DNA of 64,000 nucleotides from Clostridium sp. AM30-24 (GTDB taxonomy: Bacteria; Bacillota; Clostridia; Lachnospirales; Lachnospiraceae): assembly GCF_003480435.1 (NCBI RefSeq), contig NZ_QUJB01000004.1, positions 1 through 64,000 on the forward strand. Reading direction: 5' to 3'. The notes under the pieces were generated by a model. The model was not told the origin of the DNA. It was given only the letters and a program-made list of their open reading frames with translations, and searched no databases. The position numbers were made by a program, and so were the translations under genes. Below are positions 7,373 through 15,064 of this stretch, in pieces. Each line of letters begins with the position of its first letter. Within the stretch, counting starts at the first letter, position 1.

Positions 7373-7426
7373 TGTCTTGCTGAGTAAAAAACATTGACGA
7401 ATGATTTTTGGGAAGGCAGGAGTACG

Positions 7427-8755
7427 ATGATAGAGATAAAGACTGGAATTTCCTTGCAGACAAAGCAGGTGCTCTCACAGATGCAGGTGGAGTCCTTAAA
7501 TATTCTTGCTATGTCCATGACAGAATTAAAGGATTTTCTGCAGAAGGAAGAAATTGAAAATCCACTGCTGGAATTTTCGGCAGAGCGCGGAGAGGAAGCT
7601 GCGCCTGTTACATATAAGGAGACGGAACGGTTTTATAATGGTACAGAACGGGAAAACAGCCGGGAGAATGAGCTGTATGAGATCGAGGACAGCGAAAAGT
7701 CCATTGAGGATCTGGTAAACATGCAGCTTCACTGGAAGAAGATCAGCGAAACGGATCGGAAGATCGTGGATTTCTGCGTACAGTCCATAGAACAGAGCGG
7801 ATATTTTCTGATTCCGGTTCCGGAGATCGCAAAACGGTTAAATGTTCCGGAAGAACAGGCGGGGAAGGTTCTGTCCATGTTGAAGGAGCTGGAGCCGCAG
7901 GGGATTTTTGCGTCCGGACTTGAGGAATGTCTTCTGATTCAGGTTCAGGGGATGGATGAGGAAGAGATCTTGTCCGAAATGATAAACCATCATCTTCAGA
8001 ATATCGCGGAGGGAAAGATCAGTACGATCTCGAGAGCACTGAAACTATCATCTGCGGAAGTGCGGAAGATGATCCATGTCATTAAAGAGCTGAATCCGCG
8101 CCCTCTGAACGGAATCGGTGGTGATAAGGCCCAGTATATTGTCCCGGATGTTCTTTTAAGCCATCAGGACGGGGTGTGGAACATCGAGCTGAATGATAAA
8201 TGGACCGGAAATCTTCAGAGTAATGACTATTACATTCATATGATGGAAACGGCTCAGGATCAGGAATTAAAGTTATACTTTGAAAATAAGTTACGAAGGG
8301 CACGGTTTATTATAAATGCGGTGGAACAGCGGCGGGAGACACTTACAGCCATCACCAGAGAGATACTGAAACGTCAGGAGCCGTATTTTCTCGGAACGGG
8401 GCAGCTAAAGCCGATGACGCTGGAGGAGATCGCTGATGCGCTGGAGATCCACAAATCTACAGTCAGCCGGGCGATCCGTGACAAGTATCTGAGGGCACCG
8501 TCGGGATGTTTCCTGTTCCGCAGCCTGTTTACAACAGGGATCTCATCGGGAGATGGGAATGGCGACGTGAGCAGAAATGCCGTGAAAGCGAAATTGAAGG
8601 AACTCGTTGCTGCGGAGGACAAGAAAAAACCGTGGAGCGATGAACAGCTTGCCGGACTTTTGCAGGATGCCGGAATGCCGATCTCAAGACGTACGGTTGC
8701 CAAATACCGTATGGAGTTGGGAATCGGTGGGGCGTTCCAGAGGAAGGATGGTTGA
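7427..8755 (+). CDS. rpoN: RNA polymerase sigma-54 factor
   Basis: This 442-residue protein directs RNA polymerase to -24/-12 promoters that need AAA+ activators. It has the N-terminal activator-interacting region with the start QTKQVLSQMQ, the core-binding domain, a helix-turn-helix near LEEIADALEIHKSTVSRAIRD, and the diagnostic RpoN box (RRTVAKYR, about 421-428). ATG 7427 follows GGCAGGAG; an upstream in-frame ATG at 7394 lacks a good site. No sigma-54 activator or obvious -24/-12 promoter was recognised in the window, so its regulon lies elsewhere. Confidence 0.95.
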   Translation: MIEIKTGISLQTKQVLSQMQVESLNILAMSMTELKDFLQKEEIENPLLEFSAERGEEAAPVTYKETERFYNGTERENSRENELYEIEDSEKSIEDLVNMQLHWKKISETDRKIVDFCVQSIEQSGYFLIPVPEIAKRLNVPEEQAGKVLSMLKELEPQGIFASGLEECLLIQVQGMDEEEILSEMINHHLQNIAEGKISTISRALKLSSAEVRKMIHVIKELNPRPLNGIGGDKAQYIVPDVLLSHQDGVWNIELNDKWTGNLQSNDYYIHMMETAQDQELKLYFENKLRRARFIINAVEQRRETLTAITREILKRQEPYFLGTGQLKPMTLEEIADALEIHKSTVSRAIRDKYLRAPSGCFLFRSLFTTGISSGDGNGDVSRNAVKAKLKELVAAEDKKKPWSDEQLAGLLQDAGMPISRRTVAKYRMELGIGGAFQRKDG

Positions 8756-8840
8756 GGGAACCAGTGAGCAGGATAAGTGGATGATCTATTTACAGAAGCT
8801 TCAAAGATCATTGGAACAGCAGAATCTGAGGAAAAAATAG
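8748..8840 (+). CDS. Possible 30-aa peptide overlapping the rpoN stop
   Basis: ATG 8748 overlaps the end of rpoN (stop 8753-8755) and opens a charged, helical peptide (MVEGTSEQDKWM...). GAGGAAGG lies just before the ATG, though closer than optimal. The spacing suggests translational coupling. The peptide is not recognised and could be chance. Confidence 0.25.
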   Translation: MVEGTSEQDKWMIYLQKLQRSLEQQNLRKK

Positions 8841-8858
8841 AAAGCGCAGGAATACCAT

Positions 8859-9539
8859 ATGCCATCTGTAATTTTACTTGATGTAGCCGGTGTAATCGTT
8901 GGAACACTTGCCGGGTGCGCGATGAAGAAACATATTTCGGGATCTTTAAATGAGAGCATCAATCTTGCTCTGTCAGTAATCTCGGCGGCGGTCGGTGTGG
9001 GACTATTGGGAAAAGCGGTTCATATGTCGGCGGCGGTGCTGGCACTCCTGATCGGCGGTACGATCGGCCATATCATTGGAATTGACAGACGGCTTGCTAA
9101 TATCTCGAAGCTTCTTCCGGCAACTGGTGGAAGCGAAACAGCACAGACACTTCTGGTTGCCTTTACCTTATACTGTATCAGCACCACGGGAATCATCGGC
9201 GCACTGACACTGGGATTTGAGGGAGACACAACTGTGCTTATGACAAAGACGATCATGGATTGTGTTGCGTCAGTATTTTTTGCAGGGAGCAGCGGATGGG
9301 TCCTCTCACTCATCAGTATCCCGTTGGGGATCATGCTGATGATTTTTTACGGGCTCTCAGAATTCCTGATGCCGCATTTGACGGCTGAGATGATCGGGGA
9401 TTTTTCAGCCTGCGGCGGCCTTATCCAGCTCTTAAACGCGCTGCGGATCGCGAAGCTTAAAAATCCGCCGGTGGCAGACTATATTCCGTCGCTGGTATTG
9501 GTATTTTTTATCAGTATGTTCTGGACGAAATATATGTAA
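8859..9539 (+). CDS. DUF554 family membrane protein
   Basis: This 226-residue integral membrane protein resembles YdfK/YqgA of Bacillus and E. coli (DUF554). It has about seven hydrophobic segments with glycine-rich motifs: GVIVGTLAG-type N-terminus, IGGTIGHIIGIDRRL, and the C-terminal ACGGLIQLLNALRIAK. The family is of unknown function; transport or channel activity has been guessed only. The start ATG 8859 has a modest AGGAA site. The gap from rpoN suggests it could share that transcript. Confidence 0.85.
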   Translation: MPSVILLDVAGVIVGTLAGCAMKKHISGSLNESINLALSVISAAVGVGLLGKAVHMSAAVLALLIGGTIGHIIGIDRRLANISKLLPATGGSETAQTLLVAFTLYCISTTGIIGALTLGFEGDTTVLMTKTIMDCVASVFFAGSSGWVLSLISIPLGIMLMIFYGLSEFLMPHLTAEMIGDFSACGGLIQLLNALRIAKLKNPPVADYIPSLVLVFFISMFWTKYM

Positions 9540-9668
9540 AATTTCACAGTCCGAAGGAGTTTTCTTTACAGACTGCAGAATTAAGAGAGCGGCGGGTTAC
9601 TGTTTGCACAGGGCGTGAATAAGTAACAATAGCGGTGTCGAAAAAATAAAATATAGAGACATAAGTAC

Positions 9669-9697
9669 TTGAAGTCTCAAAAGATGTGTACTATAAT
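9669..9697 (+). promoter_or_regulatory. Consensus promoter directly before a terminator hairpin
   Basis: TTGAAG (9669-9674) and a perfect TATAAT (9692-9697) are 17 nt apart. The start would be near 9704. It may drive the DAHP synthase gene 175 nt away, but a terminator-like hairpin begins at the predicted first base. Nothing else is recognised in the 339-nt gap 9540-9878. Confidence 0.55.
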
Positions 9698-9704
9698 AAA
9701 AAAC

Positions 9705-9741
9705 ATCCCGCACTGACATGTGTGCAGCGCGGGATATTTTT
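9705..9741 (+). terminator. Terminator-like hairpin in the DAHP synthase leader
   Basis: ATCCCGC (9705-9711) pairs with GCGGGAT (9729-9735), with an inner CTG...CAG, followed by ATTTTTAG. It may end the DUF554 transcript or form a 5' stem on the downstream mRNA. Confidence 0.6.
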
Positions 9742-9878
9742 AGAAACGAGCACATTAGCAATTAAAAGCGATAAAGTGCTGAAATAAAAAGATGTGGTCA
9801 GGGATGCGGCAGCCTGATTTTACCGGAATCGCTATAGGGCAAATTGCCGTGAGAAAAATATATTTGAGGGAGAAAATC

Positions 9879-10910
9879 ATGTCATTCAATTACAAGAGTC
9901 TACTTCCGACACCGGCACAGATCAAAGCGGAATTCCCGCTGACACCGGAGTGTGTGGAATTAAAAGTGGCAAGAGATAAAGAAGTTGCGGATGTCATCAC
10001 AGGAAAGAGCGAAAAGTTCCTCGTAATTATCGGACCGTGTTCCGCGGACCGCGAGGATGCTGTATGTGAGTATATGAGCCGCCTTGCGAAGGTCAATGAG
10101 CAGGTAAAGGATAAACTTGTGATCGTACCGCGTGTATACACGAACAAACCGCGTACCACCGGCGGCGGCTACAAGGGAATGCTTCATCAGCCGGATCCGG
10201 AGAAGAAGCCGAATATGTATGAGGGACTTGTTGCGATCCGTAAGCTCCATATGCGCGTGATCAAGGATTACGGATTTACAACCGCTGACGAAATGCTGTA
10301 CCCGGAAAACTATAGCTATCTTTCCGATGTACTTTCTTACGTTGCGATCGGCGCGCGATCTGTTGAGAACCAGCAGCACCGCCTTGTATCCAGCGGTATG
10401 GACGTTCCGGCCGGAATGAAAAACCCGACCAGCGGTGACCTCGGGGTTATGTTAAATGCGGTCTATGCTGCCCAGCATGGCCACGATTTTATTTACCGTA
10501 CATGGGAAGTTGAGACAAAGGGCAATCCGCTTGCACACACGATCTTAAGAGGCGCAGTCAGCAAACATGGCCAGTGTCTGCCGAACTATCACTACGAGGA
10601 TCTGGAGCTTCTCTACAGCCTGTATCAGGAGAGAGAGCTTTTAAATCCGGCCTGCATCGTCGACGCAAACCACTCCAACTCCAACAAGCGTTACATGGAG
10701 CAGATCCGTATCGTGAAGGAAGTTCTTCACAGCCGCCGTCACTCAGAGGAGATCCACAACTTTATCAAAGGCGTTATGGTCGAGAGCTACTTAGAGCCGG
10801 GCAGCCAGAAGATCGGCGAGCATATTTATGGAAAATCCATCACGGATCCGTGTCTTGGATGGGATGATACGGAGAAGCTGATCTATGACATTGCGGATGA
10901 GATCAAATAA
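9879..10910 (+). CDS. 3-deoxy-7-phosphoheptulonate synthase (class I DAHP synthase)
   Basis: It condenses phosphoenolpyruvate and erythrose 4-phosphate in the first step of the shikimate pathway. The 343-residue protein is the AroF/G/H type. Motifs include IIGPCSADRED near residue 51, PRVYTNKPRTTGGGYKG around 90-105, GARSVENQQHR, and IVDANHSNSNKR near 263. ATG 9879 follows GAGGGAGA; an upstream in-frame ATG at 9792 lacks a site. In enteric enzymes this class is feedback inhibited by aromatic amino acids. Which one applies here cannot be told. Confidence 0.94.
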   Translation: MSFNYKSLLPTPAQIKAEFPLTPECVELKVARDKEVADVITGKSEKFLVIIGPCSADREDAVCEYMSRLAKVNEQVKDKLVIVPRVYTNKPRTTGGGYKGMLHQPDPEKKPNMYEGLVAIRKLHMRVIKDYGFTTADEMLYPENYSYLSDVLSYVAIGARSVENQQHRLVSSGMDVPAGMKNPTSGDLGVMLNAVYAAQHGHDFIYRTWEVETKGNPLAHTILRGAVSKHGQCLPNYHYEDLELLYSLYQERELLNPACIVDANHSNSNKRYMEQIRIVKEVLHSRRHSEEIHNFIKGVMVESYLEPGSQKIGEHIYGKSITDPCLGWDDTEKLIYDIADEIK

Positions 10911-10978
10911 GAGATAGAAATTATCGGTATCAGCGCGCAGAAAGAGTACACTGAGAAGAGTAAATAGAGCAATTGCTG

Positions 10979-11026
10979 AGCCATCGGAATGAAGAACGAA
11001 AGTTACCATTCCGGTGGCTTTTTATT
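10979..11026 (+). terminator. DAHP synthase terminator
   Basis: AGCCATCGGAATG pairs with CATTCCGGTGGCT, followed by TTTTATTT. A short family A repeat end (11029-11060) abuts it. Confidence 0.85.
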
Positions 11027-11028
11027 TA

Positions 11029-11060
11029 ACAGGAAATTTCGATGGAATCACCTGTTATAT
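11029..11060 (+). repeat. Family A repeat, solo left-end hairpin
   Basis: AACAGGAAATTTC...CACCTGTTA matches the first hairpin of the intergenic repeat and again starts at a terminator T-run. The rest of the unit is absent. It overlaps the extreme 3' end of the convergent glycosylase gene. Confidence 0.5.
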
Positions 11061-12098
11061 TTGATTCTGTTCGTATCCTGCAGTATTTTTTTGCGAAAAT
11101 TCTCTCTCATAAAAGAAGATATACTGCTGCAGCACACCTGCAAATCCCGGATATTTCGAGAAGTTCTCCGCGATCAGCGCCTCGCAGAGCCGCGTTTCCG
11201 GGACATGTCCGGTACAGTGGCTTTTCGGGGCATACTCCCGTAGCAGGATCTTTTTGATCCAGGTGTCTACCGGGAAAGCGCCGATATGATGCAGGCCGAA
11301 GAGGCAGATGCAGTTGGCGACCTTGACGCCGATTCCGTAGCAGGAGAGGAGAACTTCCATGGAGTCAGCGTAATTCAGTTTCATCAGGCGGTCAAGATCC
11401 AGCTTACCAGAGCAGACATCCTCGCAGGTCTGCTTGATATATTTTGCGCGGTAGCCGAGCTTTAAGGCGAGAAGATCATCCAGAGAAGCGCGGTTTAACT
11501 CTTCAGGGGATGGAAAAGCATAATAATATCCGGATGAAGGATCTGTGATTGCTGGTGCGGCGGATGCAGATAACTGTTTCTGAAAAGTCGCAGAAGCATG
11601 CTGCCCTGCGGATATACCGGAAAACTGCACGTTGGGCAGAATTGACGTGTGGGTACGGAAATTGCACCCTGACGGAATTTTATATCGTGTTCCATATCTC
11701 TCACTCAGCGCCTCCACCAGCGCTCGGATCGCCGGAATCGTTTTCTGCTGTGAGATAATAAACGTAATGATCATCTCCCAGAGATCTTGATTTAAGATCC
11801 GTATTCCGCTTCCGAAAGAGGCTGCTTTCGCGAGATACTCATCTGTAGGATCAATAGCACGGATATAAGCATCATAATCTGTTCCAATGTCGAAATAATA
11901 CTCCCAGTAAGTAAATTCATCATCAGGACAGTGGAAAGTTACTTCTTCCCCATGCTGCTCCACAATAAGAAAATGTCTGCCGCTGATAACCCGGTAAGCC
12001 GTCTGTGAACGATTCGGATCACACGGAACCATGCGGAAACACTGTCCGGAGTCGGCGATCTGACGGAGGTTGAAGTTTTTTAAAGCTTTTGTGATCAT
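11055..12098 (-). CDS. OGG1-type 8-oxoguanine DNA glycosylase
   Basis: This base excision repair enzyme of 347 residues removes 8-oxoguanine and cuts by beta-elimination. The N-terminal OGG domain includes SGQCFRM (about 17-23). The HhH-GPD domain carries the helix-hairpin-helix GIGVKVANCICL with catalytic Lys at about 259 and PVDTW with catalytic Asp at about 278. The 19-residue spacing is the same as K249/D268 of human OGG1. A Ser/Ala/Thr-rich insert of about 45 residues follows ERYGTRYK near residue 145. ATG is preceded by GGAG. The insert may be a flexible surface loop. Confidence 0.9.
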   Translation of the reverse strand: MITKALKNFNLRQIADSGQCFRMVPCDPNRSQTAYRVISGRHFLIVEQHGEEVTFHCPDDEFTYWEYYFDIGTDYDAYIRAIDPTDEYLAKAASFGSGIRILNQDLWEMIITFIISQQKTIPAIRALVEALSERYGTRYKIPSGCNFRTHTSILPNVQFSGISAGQHASATFQKQLSASAAPAITDPSSGYYYAFPSPEELNRASLDDLLALKLGYRAKYIKQTCEDVCSGKLDLDRLMKLNYADSMEVLLSCYGIGVKVANCICLFGLHHIGAFPVDTWIKKILLREYAPKSHCTGHVPETRLCEALIAENFSKYPGFAGVLQQYIFFYEREFSQKNTAGYEQNQI

Positions 12099-12193
12099 AA
12101 AGTCTCCATAAAGATGTATGAAATAGTTCCCGGATAAAGCGGGAAAGTATTTGAAGTTCGATGCAAAATGCGGGAACTACAGGTATCAAAAAT

Positions 12194-12223
12194 ACCACCC
12201 GGCAGGAAGCTCCAGCGGGTGGT
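12194..12223. terminator. Terminator downstream of the thioesterase gene
   Basis: ACCACCC pairs with GGGTGGT around inner GGCAGGAAGCTCC. T-rich sequence on the reverse strand (ATTTTTG) follows it after the thioesterase gene. Confidence 0.7.
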
Positions 12224-12260
12224 AAAAATGAATGTCATATTTCAGTCTGGCGGAAGAAAA

Positions 12261-12650
12261 TTACTGCTCAGCTTTCTTATTCGCTTTCGTCTGAAACTTT
12301 TCGTTCTGGATAATGAAGCGCTCGTGGCGGCCTCCGCCGATCTTTCCTTTGGCATCGTAAGCGGCAACATCAAATACGAGACGGCGTCCGTCTACCTCGA
12401 CAAGTTCTGTCTCGCACCATACGGTCATTCCAAGCGGTGTCGGTGCGTCGTGTGTCACGTTTAAGAGTGTACCTACGGTACCGCAGCCCTCATCAAGATG
12501 GTCTGCAACACTCATCCATGCGGTCTTTTCCATTAAAGCGGTCATAGCCGGTGTCGCGAACACGTCGAGTGTGCCGCTTCCCATTGTTTTTGCGGAGTTT
12601 GCGTCAGAGACAACAACTTCCTGTCTTCCTTTTATTCCAGCTTCCAACAT
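12261..12650 (-). CDS. FlK-like hotdog-fold thioesterase
   Basis: The 129-residue protein matches the small hotdog thioesterases of the fluoroacetyl-CoA thioesterase (FlK) family. The conserved segment ATPAMTALMEKTAW gives the Thr/Glu region, and the LNVTHDAPTPLG segment holds the His. The natural acyl-CoA substrate is unknown in most bacteria. ATG 12650 has GGAGGAC 7 nt before it; an upstream extension to 12713 would run into a mobile repeat and is rejected. A MITE-like relic lies just upstream, so its promoter may have been displaced. Confidence 0.85.
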   Translation of the reverse strand: MLEAGIKGRQEVVVSDANSAKTMGSGTLDVFATPAMTALMEKTAWMSVADHLDEGCGTVGTLLNVTHDAPTPLGMTVWCETELVEVDGRRLVFDVAAYDAKGKIGGGRHERFIIQNEKFQTKANKKAEQ

Positions 12651-12680
12651 AAGTTTGTCCTCCATGATTAAATGAATACC

Positions 12681-12812
12681 GTAACTGTTCAGTATCCTCA
12701 CAGTTACGCGCAAAAATCCATTCCAAATCGGCTGTGCCGACAGGATTTTTGCCTTATAGTCTAAGTTTTCTTACGGTCAGTGCGGCGTTTTCCTGCCGGA
12801 CACTGACATATA
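12681..12812 (-). mobile_element. Decayed copy of the GTAACTGTTCAGTA MITE
   Basis: This stretch is clearly similar, over about 100 bases, to the reverse complement of the intact element at 62395-62527. Shared blocks are GTAACTGTTCAGTA (12681-12694), GCAAAAATCCATTCCA, GGATTTTTGCCTT and TTACGGTCAG. The far inverted repeat has decayed to a CACTGACATAT-like sequence. No perfect target duplication is seen. It separates the thioesterase gene from the small upstream gene. Confidence 0.75.
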
Positions 12813-12851
12813 AAGTATAGAATACTTGTACACGAATTGCAAGAAAAAGAC

Positions 12852-13091
12852 TTACTGGTTTGTGATCATTTTTTTCAGATTTTCAAAAAGCTCCAGATCG
12901 GATTTTGTCACACGGATGTTGGAGGCGAGTTCTTTGCCGTCCGGTTCGATAACCTTAAATTCGATGATCATGTTTTCCTGAATGCCATGTTTGTAGACCG
13001 CGCGCCAGAAAGCCGGGAATTTCGGATGGTTTCTGGTAAAGGTCTGCCAGGAGTTTTTGAACTGCAGAAACATCATTGGGTTTATACTCAA
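12852..13091 (-). CDS. Small conserved protein of unknown function, 79 aa
   Basis: The gene encodes a 79-residue soluble protein with aromatic and basic residues (MMFLQFKNSWQTF, FPAFWRAVYKHG) and a C-terminal charged helix. I do not recognise a named domain. TTG at 13091 is the likely start because AGAGG lies 8 nt before it; ATG 13076 is the alternative. It stands alone, facing away from the LUD gene. The unusual residue content and good ribosome site make it likely real. Confidence 0.65.
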   Translation of the reverse strand: MSINPMMFLQFKNSWQTFTRNHPKFPAFWRAVYKHGIQENMIIEFKVIEPDGKELASNIRVTKSDLELFENLKKMITNQ

Positions 13092-13309
13092 AATATTTTC
13101 CTCTTTCTTAAAATTGTGTTTCGGATAGTCACGCAGCGGGGCGGCTGGACGCCGAGTAACATGCTGCTGGATTCCAGTATAAAATATTTGAGCAGGAATT
13201 GCAAGATGTGGGAATAGTATGCTACAATTAGCACAGCGGTGGATTTTGCCGATTTGGAATGCGAAGCATCGGCAAAAAGATGGTCAGGCAGTTGTAAAGG
13301 AGAGATACG

Positions 13310-13939
13310 ATGCTGGAGGACGCAAAAAAACGGATGGCCGAAAATGTCATTTGTAATTTGAAAAAAAGAAATATGGAGGGGATCTACTGCCGGGATAAGA
13401 AAGCGGCAGTGGAAACGGTCCTCTCGCTGATCGAACCCGGTGCTTCCATCGGCTGGGGCGGCTCGGCATCGATCCGGGAGCTGGGAATTCTGGCTGAATT
13501 GGAGAAATCCGGGCATGAGATGCGGGATTACCCGATGAAAGATAAAGAGACGATGGGAAATCCGTCATATCTCGGCTCTTGCAGTGCGGACTGTTTCCTT
13601 ATGGGAACAAATGCGATCACCGTAAAAGGCGAACTGGTCAATATTGATGGTGCGGGAAACCGTGTGGCCTGTCTGATTCATGGACCAAAGCAGGTGATCA
13701 TTGTTGTCGGAATGAATAAGATAGTGCGGAGCATTGAGGATGGGATCGACCGGATCCAGACGCAGGCCTGTCCGATCATTGCAGATGCTACCGGCCGGAA
13801 AACGCCATGTGGTGTAAAGGGAGTCTGCATGGACTGCCAGTCCCCCGACTGCATGTGCTGTTCGATCGTTGTTACACGGAGATCCCGATATGACGGACGG
13901 ATCAAGGTTGTGATCGTTGGGGAAAATTTAGGCTATTAA
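13310..13939 (+). CDS. LUD-domain (LutC/YkgG-like) protein
   Basis: This 209-residue protein belongs to the DUF162/LUD family, whose LutB/LutC members act in lactate oxidation. Motifs seen are IGWGGSASIRELG near residue 46, TGTNAITVKGELVNIDGAGNRVA near 102-122 (MGTNAIT here), and a Cys-rich C-terminal part (CGVKGVCMDCQSPDCMCC). No lutA or lutB lies beside it, so a role in lactate use is not supported here; stand-alone members are common in Clostridia. ATG follows AAGGAGAG. The zinc-ribbon gene begins 23 nt after it. Confidence 0.88.
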   Translation: MLEDAKKRMAENVICNLKKRNMEGIYCRDKKAAVETVLSLIEPGASIGWGGSASIRELGILAELEKSGHEMRDYPMKDKETMGNPSYLGSCSADCFLMGTNAITVKGELVNIDGAGNRVACLIHGPKQVIIVVGMNKIVRSIEDGIDRIQTQACPIIADATGRKTPCGVKGVCMDCQSPDCMCCSIVVTRRSRYDGRIKVVIVGENLGY

Positions 13940-13962
13940 AATAAGATTACTGGAGGAACCCA

Positions 13963-14352
13963 ATGTTTTTTATTGGAGGAATTACTCAGGGGACAAAAGA
14001 GCTTGTTTATAACGCGGCGGCGATGATCTGTGGCCGCTGCGGGAGATATGGACGGTATCAGGTGTTTATGACCTATATGTGCCTGTCCTTTTTCTTTATT
14101 CCGATCTTTAAGTGGGGACGGAAATATTATGTGAAGACAAGCTGCTGCGGGACCGTTTACCAGCTGGACGAGGAAGTCGGAAAGCGGATCGCCGCAGGAG
14201 AGGATGTGCCGATCCGGGAGGAAGACCTTACCCTTGTTTCTGAGGGGCATGATGCCCCGGCCTGGGATGTGCCGGTGAAACGGTGTTCGAACTGCGGCTA
14301 TGAGACGAAGGAAAATTTTGAGTACTGCCCGAAGTGCGGAAAGAGGTTTTAA
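13963..14352 (+). CDS. Zinc-ribbon protein, possibly membrane-associated
   Basis: The 129-residue protein has one hydrophobic stretch (FMTYMCLSFFFIPIF, about 35-50) flanked by two Cys pairs. These are CGRCG near residue 23 with SCCG near 62, and a C-terminal zinc ribbon CSNCGYE...CPKCG (about 108-127). Such proteins have no assigned function. It lies 23 nt after the LUD gene and 3 nt before the MBL gene, indicating co-transcription. GGAGG precedes the ATG. Confidence 0.8.
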   Translation: MFFIGGITQGTKELVYNAAAMICGRCGRYGRYQVFMTYMCLSFFFIPIFKWGRKYYVKTSCCGTVYQLDEEVGKRIAAGEDVPIREEDLTLVSEGHDAPAWDVPVKRCSNCGYETKENFEYCPKCGKRF

Positions 14353-14355
14353 GGC

Positions 14356-15051
14356 ATGAAGATCACATACATTCATCACAGCTCATTTCTCGTGGAGACG
14401 GAGGCGGCATATCTGCTGTTTGACTATTTTCAGGGAAAGCTTCCGGAAATTTCACAGGAAAAGCCGCTCTATGTGTTCGCGAGCCACAGACATCCGGATC
14501 ATTTTTCAAAGGTGATTTTTGAACTGGAGGAGAAACATCCGAAGATCCATTATATTCTGGCATTTGATATCTGGAGTAAGCGGGTTCCGGAATCTTGTAA
14601 AGGAAAGACAGAATTTTTAAATCCGGGACAGATCCTGAAGGATGGGACACTGAAGGTCGAGGGATTTAAGTCCACGGATGAGGGCGTCGCGTTCTGGTGC
14701 AGTGTGGATGGTCTGGAGATCTACCATGCAGGCGACCTGAATCACTGGTACTGGGATGGGGAAGATCCGCAGTGGAATAAGAATATGACGAAGGCGTATC
14801 AGAAAGAGATCTCGAAGATGCATGGGCGGACGGCGGATATTGCGTTTTTACCGCTGGATCCGAGACTCGGTGAATATTTTTACTTGGGAATCGATGATTT
14901 CGTGAAGGAAGTCGACGCGAAACATATTTTCCCGATGCACTTCTGGGGGGAATACGATGTGGCGGAGCGGCTGAAAAAAATGCCGTGTTCGGCGGGATAC
15001 CGTGACAGGATCGTTGAGATCCATGAAGAGGGAGAAGGCTGGGAAATCTGA
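14356..15051 (+). CDS. MBL-fold metal-dependent hydrolase, UlaG-like
   Basis: The 231-residue protein has the metallo-beta-lactamase signature SHRHPDHF (about 43-50, HxHxDH type), a second ligand region YHAGDLNHWYWDGED (about 124-138), and a terminal MHFWGEYD His near 195. It resembles stand-alone UlaG/RomA-like hydrolases whose substrates are not known. It is tightly coupled to the zinc-ribbon gene. Confidence 0.85.
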   Translation: MKITYIHHSSFLVETEAAYLLFDYFQGKLPEISQEKPLYVFASHRHPDHFSKVIFELEEKHPKIHYILAFDIWSKRVPESCKGKTEFLNPGQILKDGTLKVEGFKSTDEGVAFWCSVDGLEIYHAGDLNHWYWDGEDPQWNKNMTKAYQKEISKMHGRTADIAFLPLDPRLGEYFYLGIDDFVKEVDAKHIFPMHFWGEYDVAERLKKMPCSAGYRDRIVEIHEEGEGWEI

Positions 15052-15064
15052 GAGGGGGAATAAA

